Shown here piece by piece: positions 49,601 to 61,600 of a DNA stretch of 64,000 nt (the first letter of the stretch is position 1; every line of letters begins with the position of its first letter). A model generated the notes under the pieces. The model worked only from the letters and a program-made list of their open reading frames with translations. It had not been told where the DNA came from and made no database searches. The DNA is taken from assembly GCA_017311185.1 (NCBI GenBank), contig JAESUZ010003897.1, positions 248,001 to 312,000 on the forward strand. The letters run 5' to 3'. Both the position numbers and the translations under genes were made by a program. The DNA is from Proteles cristata cristata. Taxonomy: Eukaryota; Chordata; Mammalia; Carnivora; Hyaenidae.

Positions 49601-52600
49601 GGAATCATCTATGTTATCCAGAACTAAAAAATCTTATAAATAATTACATACTTATGAATCTCTCCCTCTTTAAAAAGACACATCATTAACTTAAAATAAA
49701 ACATAATATTCTGTCAAATTACGAAATAAACTAATAAATCATATCCATGAATGTATTGTTAACTTTTTGAAAAAGCATTAAAAAGGATTGCTTAGTAAGG
49801 AGTAATTTCATGGGAGAAATATGAGACAAAAGGCATATGTCATCCCCTTTCTGTCCTCCACAGTCCAGATTTTGCAATGATAACCTAATGAGTATTTAAT
49901 TTTAGTCAGGGTCTAAAGCAGAAATTTAGTCAGGTCTAAAGCAGACCTGTTGGTTTTGAATCTTTAAATGCTTTTGATACCTATAATCATTTTTATTTTG
50001 AAAAATATGAAAGTGAATCATACTTATGGTAAAATCTTTCCTTTCTATAGAGAGAAATAGCTCGAAAACTTGCAAATCCTAAGCAGCCAACAAACCCTTT
50101 TCTAGAGATGGTCAAATTTCTGTTGGAAAGAATTGCACCTGTGCACATTGATTCAGAAGCCATAAGGTAAGCCAGGAAATTTATTCATTCAAAAATAGAA
50201 TATGATCTGAAACCACAGTGTGGTAAGTTTAAATCCTGGGTCCCTAAGAAAACCTAAAAAGTTTAACTGTATACCTTTTTAATATATCATTCAAATTGAA
50301 AGAAGGGCCTACTCATTTTTTAGTCTTCGGCTTACTTCAGTGATTTTAATTTTTTTTTTATAGTTCTCGTGTTTTATTCTTAGCCTGTATGTGTTCATTA
50401 AAGAAAACCGTAGAACACTAAAAATGGAAAAAGAAGAAACTTTTAAATCTATAGGCTGTCAATCAGTCTTTGAGTTTTCTTAACCATTTTGATGTCCACA
50501 CAACATTCCTGTAGTATGTATTGTTATCATTGTTCAGTTGAGATATGTGAAAACAGAATAGTATTTTGAAAAGAGAATAAGTTGCCATTAGACCAATCCA
50601 GTCACAACATGTGTCTGCTGCATACCAGTTTTGTGTCTTTGGAAGAAACCTGGTAGTCTGAGTTTTTAATTTTATTTTTAACTTTAATATGTGTATAACA
50701 TCTCTTTGTCATATGATTGTGAAAATTAGAGATAACATAAAACTAAGCAGCCTGGCATAATAGATACTGACAGCTATTTTTTTTAATTGTTTTCCATAAT
50801 TACATGCATTTCCATTGTTTCTGATGATTTCTGTTGTAAATTTCTGTGAATACTTTTTCCTGGCACTAGTCATTTTTCCAGTAGACAAGCTATATATCTT
50901 CCCTTTTCATGTGGGTTACTATATAGTACTTACTGGTTCTCTCTCTGTCTGTTTTGTTGTTTTGTTTTTATTGGTTCTCTCTCTCTCTCTTTTTTAATGT
51001 TTATTTATTTTTGAGAGAAAGAGAGAGTGGTTGAGGGAGGAGCAGAAAGAAAGAGGGAGACACAGAAGCTGAAGCAGGCTCCAGTCTGCAAGCTGTTAAC
51101 ACCGATCCCAACACAGGACTCAAACTCCTGAACCACAAGATCATGACCTGAGCTGAAGTTGGACACTTAACCAACTGAGCCACCCAGGCGACCTTTATTT
51201 TCTTGTTTTAAACAGCCTTGAGACCTGATTCTGGCAATTAGTTATTTCACCCTATGTGAATTACTGCTTTAGTTGTATTAAAATGCCAATTGTATTAGTT
51301 TTCTAGGGCTGCCATAACAAAATACCACAGACTGAGTGACTTTAACAACAGAAATTAATTTTCTCACAGTTCTGGAGGTTAGAGGTCAAAGATCAAAGTG
51401 CCATCAAGTTTGATTTCTTCTGAAGTGTCTCTGCTTGACTTGCTGATGGCCTCCTTCTCACTGTCTCCTTACAGGGTTTTACCTTATCTGTGTTCTAATC
51501 TTTTCTTCATAGAAAATAATAATTATATTGGATAACGACCCACACATTTCACCTCATTTTGCCTTAATTATCTCTTGTAAAGCCCTATGTTCAAATACAA
51601 TCACGTTATTAGATACTGGATATTAGACTTCAACATATGAATTTGGGGATACACAGTTCAGCTCATAACACCAGTATCTGTCGTCGTCGTCGTCTTTTTT
51701 TTTTTTTTACCTGAGAGAGAGAGAGAGAGACAGCATGAGCAAGGGAGGGTCAGAGAGAGAGGGAGACACAAAATCTGAAGCAGGCTCCAGGCTCTGAGCT
51801 GGCTGTCAGCACAGAGCTCGACGCGGGGCTTAAGCCCACAAACCGTGAGATCGTGACCCAGCCAAAGTTGGACGCTTAACCAACTGACCCACCCAGGCAC
51901 CCCTTCTTTTTTTTTTTTTAATGTTTGTTTATTTTTGAGAGAGAGAGAGAGAGAGTGAGGTAGATGCAAAAAGAGGCAGACAGAGGATCCGAAGTGGACT
52001 CTGCGCTGACAGCAGAGAGCTTCACACAGGGCTCAAACTCACCAACCACAAGATCATGACCTGAGCCAAAATCAGGAGTTGGAGCTTAACCAGCTGAGCC
52101 ACTCAGGTGCCCCTACTTTTTTTCTTTTTGACTAAGATTTCCTCATTATTTAGTATCCTTACTTGCAAATAAGAAAAATAAGGTTTTTAGAGAGTAAGTG
52201 GTTTGTTCACAGCTAGGTAATGACAGAAACCATAGATTTACTTAATTTTTCCAAAGGATGGCAGTAATTTTCCTTTAATGTTTTAAATTTATTTTTATTC
52301 ATTTATTTTTTAATTGGCTTCTCACCCAGTGCAAAGCCCAGTGCAGGGCTTGAGTCCACAACCCCAAGTCAAGACCTGCATTGAGATCAAGAGTCGAACA
52401 TTTAACCAGCTGAGCCCCCAGGCACCCCTGTTGTAGTTTTGTTTGTTTTTGTTTTTTTGTTTTGGGTATAGTTAAACAAAATGTTACATTAATTTCAGGT
52501 GTACAACATAGGGGCTTGAACCTACAGCCCTGAGGTCGAGTCCTGAGCTGAGATCAAGAGTTGAACGCTGAACCTACTAGTCACCCAAGCACCCCTGTTT

Positions 52601-55600
52601 TAATTTTTTTTTTATGTGGGTATATTTCAGACACCGTGTTAATTAGTTTCAGGTGTACAGCATAGTGATTTGGCATCTCTATACCTTATGCTATGGCTTG
52701 CCACAAATATAGTTACAATCTGTCACTGTACAACACTATTACAGTAGCATTAATTATATCCCCTGTGCTGTACCTTTATTCCGATGACTTATTCCAAAGC
52801 TAGAAGCCTTTATCTCCCATTCTTCTTCACCCCTATTGCCTATCCCTCCAGCCCCCTTCCATCTGGCAGCTATCATTTCTCTGTATTTATAGGTCTGATT
52901 CTGCTTTTAGTTTATTCATGTATTTTTATTAGATTCCACATGTGAGTAAATCATATGGTATTTGTCTTTCTCTGACTTATTTCATTTAGCATAATATCCT
53001 CTAGGTCTATCCATGTGGTTACAAATGACAAGACCTCGTCCCTTTTTATGGCTGCATAATATTCCTGTGTGTGTGTGGGTGCACATACATGCGTATATAC
53101 ATACACACACCACGTCTTTATCCATTCACCTATCATTGGACACTTAGGTTGCTTCCTTGTCTTGACTATTATAAATAATGCTGCAGTAAACATAGGGGTG
53201 CATATTATCTTTTCAAATTAGCATTTTCATTTTCTTTGGGTAAATACCCAGTAGTGGAATTACTGGATCATATATTTCTATTTTGAATTTTTTTGAGGAA
53301 CGTTGATATTTTCCACAGTGGCTGTACCATTTATTTATAAAATAAATTTATTTTTTGTATATAAATATATATATTATTTTTTATGTCAGTGTCCTTTCCT
53401 CTATGCTATTTGATCTTAATGAGGTAAATCAAGGATATATTACATGTAGATAGTACTCTTGCCTTTGCATATTCACTTTGTTTTTGTTTTTTTTTTTTTT
53501 ATTTCTAGGAGAGAGAGAGAGACAGCGTGAGCAGGGGAGGGTCAGAGAAAGAGGGAGACACAGACTCTGAAATAGGCTCCAGCCTCTGAGCTGGCAGTCA
53601 GCACAGAGCCCGACGCGGGGCTCGAACCCACGAACCGTGAGATCGTGACCTAAGCGAAAGTCGGACGCTTTACCGACTAAGCCACCCAGGCGCCCCATGC
53701 ATATTCACTTTGAAAGAGACATACAATGGCATTTGCTGTTTGTCTCCATGAGGCTTCAAAGGGTTTCATTACTTTAGTAAATTAAGTAAGCTAGTGCTTG
53801 ATCTCCAATCTTAAAAGACCAAAAACTCAGTTTTTTCAGTAACGGTGTTAGGACTCAGAGAAATCAACTTATGGTTAGGGTTTCTTAGAGACTACTTTTA
53901 TTCAAAATTCTAATTTATTAATTTTAATGAGAAATATATGTCACATAATATTTTTTCTGTGTAACCAAATCTTCATGGACTTTTGGCAAATAGAGGGTTT
54001 ATTTCTTCATTTAACATACATTTAATGGAACAATTTGTAAAATATATTGGGTAACTGGGGAAGGGTGGTTATATAACCCAAATTATGTGGGAAGGATTTG
54101 TTGTTAGAGCAGGCTCTTAAGTAGATCACAAGTAAAATGGGTAGTGAAAGATGAGTAGGAATTATGGAGAGTAGCCAGGTGGAGATTGCAGGGGAAGAAT
54201 AGTCCAGGCCACTGGCCCTGTGTCCTTGGGTAGATTATTTAAGCTGCTCTGAGCTGTAATTTTCTCACCTTTAAAATAAGGATAATAACACGTTACAATA
54301 CAGTAACAATACACTGCAATAAAATAACTGGAATTGTTGAGAGGCTTAAATAACATGGGTATAAAAACACTTAGTACAGTGCCTTGCACATAGTAATTAC
54401 CAAATGAATATTAGTAGCTATTCTAGGAGGAAAAAATAGACAAAACAAAGGCACAGGGAATCAAGAGGTAGTTACAAAATTGCATGTACTTTAACCATAA
54501 TGAAGGATTTTGGGAGAAAGGCATAAGGATAGTAGAAAACCATCCTAGATATAACCAATTTTTCTTTAGTATATTTTCCCCAGACTTGTGCTTATACAAA
54601 TATACATATACATGCTCCAGTTATTTCCCTATAGATAGTGGTTGAAAGTGGAGTAGTGATTGTAATAATGGGAGAGAGGAGTAAAATTTTACTCTCCTCA
54701 GGGAGAGGGTAAAATTTTAAAAGAAAAAGGTTGAGGACTGAATCCTAAGAAAAATTAATTAAGAGGTTGGCAGAAGATAAGGAATTCATTAAGTTTAAAA
54801 AATTTGGGGAGGGGCGCCTGGGTGGCTTAGTCGGTTAAGCGTCCGACTTTCGCTTAGGTCATGATCTCGCGGTTCGTGGGTTCGAGCCCCGCGTCGGGCT
54901 CTGTGCTGACTGCCAGCTCAGAGCCTGGAGCCTTTTTCAGTCTGTGACTCTCTCTCTCTATGACCCTCCCCTGCTCACGCTGTCTCTCTCTCTCTCCTAG
55001 AAATAAATCAAAATATTAAAAATAAGTAAATAAATAAAAATTAAAAAAAAATAAAAATGCATATTTTTCCAAGGGAAAAATTTTAACCTAAAAGTTATGA
55101 TTAATTCCCATTTGTTAAGTATTTGCTGTTTACTAGGCCATTTGCTCTAATAATTTAATGTCTCCAAAATAAGGTATTTTTTTTTTCAGTTCACTGATGA
55201 GGAAACAGTCTCAAACCAAAAGTCACATGTATTGCAATGACATGGATGGAGCTAGACTATATTATGCAAAGTGAAATAAGTCCATCAGAAAAAGACAAAT
55301 ATATATAATTTCACTCATGTGGAATTTAAGAAACAAAACAGATGAAAATAGGGGAAGGGGTGGAAAAGACGGAGAAAGGGAAACCACAAGAGACTCCTAA
55401 GAATAGAGAGCAAACTGAAGGCTGATAGAGAGACATGGGTAGGGGGATGGGCTAGATGGGTGCTGGGTATTAAGAAGGGCGTTTGTTGTGATGAGCACTG
55501 AGTGTTGTATGTAAGTGGTGAGTCATTGAATTCTACTGAAACCAATATTGCACTAATTAATTAATTAACTAAACAAAAATTAAGGATAAAAAAAATCATA

Positions 55601-58600
55601 CTTGTTTTTACCTAAAATAGTACCGTGTTGGGGTGCTTGGATGGCTCAGTCGGTTAAGCCTCTGACTTTTAATTTTGGCTCAGGTCATGATCCTCACAGT
55701 TTGTGAGTTAAAGCCCTGAGGCAGGCTTCATGCTGAGCATGAGCCTGCTTGGGATCCTCTGTCTCCCTCTCTTTCTGCCCCTCCCCTGCGTGTGTGCATG
55801 GGCTCACCTGTGCTCTCTCTCTCTTTCAAAATAAATAAACATTTTTAAAAATAAAAAACAGGCGCCTGGGTGGCTCCGTCAGTTAAGTGTCCAACTTCAT
55901 CTCAGGTCATGATCTTGTGGTTCATGAGTTCTAGCCCTGTGTCTGACTCTGTGCAGTTAGCTCGGAGCCTGGAGCCTGCTTTGGATTCTGTTGCCCCCTC
56001 TCTCTCTGCCCCTTCCCCACTTGTGCTCTGTCTCTGTCTTTCAAGAATAAAGAAACATTAAAAAAAAAAAGTTCACCTTGTTAAAAAATAAATAAATGTA
56101 AGTACTGTGTTGCTACAAGTCTGATTTTTATTGACAAGTAATGTTCTGTTTTGTCGTGGTTAGGTATGTTTGAAACATTAATTTCATAATGTTGGACAAT
56201 TAAATGTTTTCTAATTGATGGATCTGTTTATCAATATAACAGGATGCTTCTAATGAACTGCTTCTTTTCTCTAAATTTTTACGAATAGAATTACTGACTC
56301 AGTGAATTAATTACCAAGAATTAATTTAAACTCTTTTGTCCATATATTTGTCTTTTACTTTGAATTGTCATTTGTCCATTTAGCAACTGCCATCTATTGT
56401 TTTTCTACAATTGTAAACAGTCTCTTTATATATAGAGATCAATGTTAAATTATATTTCCAGTAGGTATCATTTAATTTTAGTTTTGTTGTTTTTCAGTAC
56501 GTGGAGTTTGGGTGAGGTTGTGGGGAAATAAAAATAATCTCAGCTGTCAAATAGGGAGCAATGTTTAAAAAGTCATGAAATGAGGGTGGCTCAGTCTGTT
56601 AAGCATTCTGCTCTTGATTTCAGCTTGGGTAATGCTCTGAACAGTTCGTGGGATAAGGCCATTGGATTCTCTCTTTTCCTCTCTCTCTCCGCCCCTTCCC
56701 CACTCAGGCACAAGCTCTCTTTCAAAATAAATAAACTTTCTTTCCTAGTCACAAAATAACTTTTTCCTCCAGGAACATACTTGTAGCTAATGTTTAGATT
56801 CTGTATGTGTTCTACCACAATACAATTAGAAATTACTAATCTACTAAGGTTGCTAATTTAGATTTTCTTGTTTTAATAGTGCACTGGTAAAACTGATGAA
56901 TAAATCAATAGAGGGAACAGCAGATGATGAGGAGGAGGGTGTAAGTCCAGATACAGCTATTCGTTCAGGACTTGAACTTCTTAAGGTACTTTTGAAATAC
57001 TTCTGTCTCCATGAATTTCCACAGTCTTAATTCGAAATCTCCTAAGGACATGTAAGGGTGGGGCTTTATTTCATTGGAAACTATTTGAAAAATTAAAACA
57101 TGTGTGGTAGAAATCATATTTTATAAAAATGTATGTCTTTTATATTACAATAATGTAATTGTTTTACAATATAAAATAATATAATGTTTTGAGGATTTGC
57201 TATTTCATTCATCATTTGCATACATGTATTTAACAACATGTACTTGTGACAGTATATTCTAAATGATCTAGTCTTTTCATCTGGAGTAGTAGGACTGCTC
57301 ACAGGAATTATGAGAGCATCTGTCTTATCAAGAAATTTTTAAACAGTTGCTGCTCATATTTATATTCTTATGCCAGAGAATTCAGAGAATAGAGCAATTA
57401 GTAAGAGCCAGATCAGGCAAGACTTTGTGGACAAGATATGGCTTAATCTAGGGGTAACACAGCATCATGAAAGACAGTAGTTCTTGGCACATTTTAGGGA
57501 ATATTGGGAGTCTAGCCTAACTAGAAAAAAAGATTGTTTTGGGGAGTAATGGGAGACAGGATTGGTTTTAGATTGTGGAATGCTCTTGGAGCAGAATGGT
57601 ATTATCAGGGTCTTTCATTCTGGCTTTCAGTATGGCACAGCACTTAACAGAGCTTTCATCAGAGTAAAGAGGAAATTGAAGGCAAAGAGATATTTAGATC
57701 ACTACAATATATAGACTAAAGGAGAAGAGACAAGCCAGTGCAATGGACATTAGATAGAAAAGAGAGTGATGGGATTGTATTGGAATGGTTTCAAATTTAA
57801 TTTCATGTAAAGATTTGATAAGATGCTTCATGAGAAAGATTTTATATTTTTAATAATGAGCTTATATTTTTAAATAGTTTTAAGAAATAAACATTTTTCA
57901 TTGGTTGTTTGATTCATTTTTTCAAATTTGATCCTCCATTTTTCTTTAAAATTTACAAGGTTTTTTAAATCAACTTATTACTAACATGTCACCATACTGT
58001 CTAAATATTATCAGCAAGAGTCTCACCAAATGAGACCATCTCTTTACTTTATAACCTATTAAATAAATGCTTATTGAAAAAGTTAATGAAATCTGCATGC
58101 TCCATCCCCTGTCCACGCTTCTCCACTTTTAGCCTTATTTCTGATATTATGCTAACTAAATTGTTTCCACTTCATGGAAAGTAAACTTTGTAGACATGTT
58201 ATGTCCAACTTGCTGTAAACTCCTTAGATAGACTGGGACTTATGTAGTAATAAGTAAGGGAATAGTTATGTGTATGTTTTTAATCATGAGTAAAAGTTGA
58301 CAGTTATGGCTTCTTTGTTTATAGTTATGACAAGTAAACATTTTGTTGGATGGATTTCAGTTAAAATATTCCTTTTAGAGTATTATTTTGCCAGTTGAAA
58401 TAAAGCTCTGTTTTAACATTTTGTACACATCACAGTATCACAGTCCTTAAAAAAAAAGAGCCATATTTTCTGCATTCCCAGTTTCAGAATAGACTGAGAG
58501 GTGAAGAGGAAAATAGGGCAAAGGCTATATATCAACACTCTTGGAGTCTACTGCACAGTATTTCTTTTAATGTGTCGTTAAACACAACAAATTACAAAGG

Positions 58601-61600
58601 AGACTATGAAATAAAATCTTTATTCTGTATAGCTAGCATATGCAGCCCATAATTTTGAATTATATTTAGAGTATAAAATAATTATTTTCTTTTAATGAAA
58701 ACCATTGTCTATACTTCTAAAGTTATATCTGTTCCTCCAGGTTCTGTCTTTCACACATCCTACCTCGTTCCACTCTGCAGAGACATATGAGTCCCTGTTA
58801 CAGTGCCTCAGAATGGAAGATGACAAGGTAGCAGAAGCTGCTATACAAATTTTTAGAAATACAGGCCACAAAATAGAAACAGACCTACCCCAGATACGAT
58901 CGTGAGTATATTTTTTCTCATGGTAAACACAAAAGTTTTTTAAGTGTAGGAGCCCAACAGTCATTTTTCCTTTCATGTAGGAAGAGAAGAGAGAGGAGAG
59001 GAAAGACAACTTTTATTTAGCAACTTTTGTGTATCCTTTGTTTATCTTTTCTCTGCCTCATGCTCCCCCCCACTACTGGGAGAACAAACTGAAAAAGAAA
59101 TTAAAAGAATCCACTGAAACTTTGTTTATAACAAGATTATTTTTGAATATTAATATTAATAAAAAGTTATCACAGAATTATAATTTGTGGTTAATATATT
59201 TTCCTTCTCTATGTACATTTTTTTCCCCTCCAACTGGTTTAATTCAATAGCTGCTACTGACCTCTCTCACCAAAGAATGGGATAATCAAGTAGTGTGTTT
59301 AATGGCATATCTTACTAGTTGCTTGGTTGTTGGCAGTGGTGGTTTTATAATTTTGATCTCTCCCTCAAAATTACCTTTTCTCTTTGATCATAAGAGTGAA
59401 ATAAATTTTGATATTTTTACTTTGACATCTTAAAGAGGTTGCCTTAGGATCAAACTTGTGCTGAGAGTTTATATTTAGACAAAAGATGTGGGAGATATCT
59501 TTTGGAGGAAAAACACATTGCTGATAGCAGTTGAGTCACATGTTCAGGGTATATGCAAATAGTTTCGGATATATCCAGATCAAACCGTTTTTCCTTACAG
59601 GGCAATAATAGGACAAGAGGACTCCTGACTCCTAAAGTTTTTTGGGTGGGTTTTTTTTTATGTTTTGTTTATTTTTGAGACAAAGAGACAGAGCATGAGC
59701 AGGGGAAGGGCAGAGAGATAGGGAGACACAGACTTTGAAGTAGGCTCCCTACTTCCTCTGTGCCGACAGCACAGAGCCATCGCAGAGCTTGAACCCACAA
59801 ATCATGAGATCATGACCTGTGCCAAAGTTGGACACCTAACCGACTGAGCCACCCAGGCATTCCCTGACTCCAAAAATTTTTATTAAATTTGTAAGCTAAT
59901 AGTTTAATTTGAGAAATAAATCAATATTTATTGTACATTCTCTTTAATCTCAGAACTGTACTAGTATAAAAGAATTACCACATTTAGTCCCTGGACTCAA
60001 GGTATGTATAGTCTAGAAATGATAATCTTTGTACTTGTACATTGGGGAAAAAAATCATTGACACAGTAGGATAAAGCTTCTGGTGAGTTTTTCAAGATAG
60101 GACAGCCTATATTAAGGTAAAGGATTTCTTCTTAAAGGAATTCTGTCCCATAGGAAGCAGTGGAAAATGGGGGTAGGTAAAATAGTTAACTTTGGACATA
60201 AGGTCTAAAACCTGTTGTTCTTTAGACTAATGAGGAAGGAAGGAGAGAATCACTGAAAAGCAGAGAAGCAAAATGATGCAGGCCTCAATAACAACCCTGA
60301 TGGCATCATTGGATTATAGCACACTAGAAAAAAGCAGAGGAAAAGGTTAAATTTGATTTATGTGTCATCATTTCATTAGGCTAAGAAGAATTAATAACAC
60401 ATTTAACAACTATTTGATCAACACTGTGTCTTCCTTTGTTACTTGCGTTATTTATAAGAACCGCTACTCTGGTAAATGAGTTTGTGAGAGAAAGACTTAA
60501 ACAGTGTAGTGTTAAGGAGGCTACTGGGCCATGGAAATCTCTATCTTATAATTCTAAACCTGCATATAGAGAAATGTGTCATATTCATAAATGTCAAATC
60601 AGATTTATACTGATTAGCAGATATTCTAGTTTTTTGATTGAGGTACATGACCTGGTATCTGGGGTAATGCTCTTAATGTCTAGCCTCCCATTTTCATAAG
60701 AGCACCTTTTGTCACCTTTGTATTTGAGATCACTGACCTTATAATCTATAAAAACAGAACCACTGCATTAGATGTATGAAAAGTGCCTTTACTTAAAATT
60801 ATTTTTGCCTCAAATAGATTTTCTTACTAAAAGAATACTTAAATGTTCATTGTAAAAAGCTAAAACTTGGGGCACCTGGATGGCTCAGTTGTTTAAGTGG
60901 CCAACTCATGATTTTGGCTCAGGTTATGATCTCAGGCTCATGAGATCAAGCCTCCCATTGGGCCCTGCACTGAGCATGGAACCTGCTTAAGATTCTCTCT
61001 CCCTCTCTCTGCTCCTCCCCTGCTTATTCTCTCTTTCTCCCTTTCTCAAAAATAAATAAATAATTCTGAAACTTTTAGGAAATATAGAGAGTCATTATCC
61101 ATACTTTGATATTTGAGTATTTTGTCTACTTGATGTGTATACCTATTCTTTTATAGGTTGATATTTACATGCTGTTTTCTTCATATAATGTTTTCATATA
61201 TCGTCAACACTTAATGCTTTAAGACTGTAATGTGTTATTTCCATATTGTCCTATGGGAAGATTGTTTTACTTTGACCAGTGTCAGTATGGAGGTTAAGTG
61301 TGTGGATTTTGGAACAGAAGTACACATCTTCACATGCCAACTCCACCATTTACTAGCTCCATCACCTTAAGAAACTTAAGAAATAAAACAATATTTTTGA
61401 GCTTCAGTTTTCTCATCTATTTAATAAATGTAATTAATAATCCTCTTTGGGTGACTATGAGGATTAATCGAAACAACCCACATGAAAACACTTAGAATGG
61501 TGCTTGGTACAAGTACTCAATAATTGTTAGATGTTTTTATTACTCCTCTACCAGTATATATGTGTCGTTTTCCTTGCATACTTTGTTATACTGCTGTCAT

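Larger units (their letters stand above)
42975..50050 (+). other. PDS5A: Large intron with MIRs, microsatellite and ERVL-like LTR
   Basis: 7.08 kb, the largest intron fully inside the window. Contents are MIRs (about 43450-43610, 44240-44390, 45800-45960), a microsatellite (43612-43703), CAN-SINEs at 44768-44988 and 45972-46198, and an LTR at about 47060-47870. 48.0-50.05 kb shows no recognisable repeat and no coding exon. Confidence 0.75.
50167..56879 (+). other. PDS5A: Large repeat-rich intron
   Basis: 6.71 kb with one MaLR LTR, one antisense L1, one sense L1 3' end, a MIR and about ten CAN-SINEs. Intervals without an assigned repeat are 50170-50980, 53713-54200 and 56090-56580. Confidence 0.75.

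Noticed and set aside
54811..54890. tRNA-like A and B boxes in many SINE heads
   Set aside because: The boxes come from the tRNA ancestor of the SINE. No acceptor stem or complete cloverleaf is present, so no tRNA gene is called.
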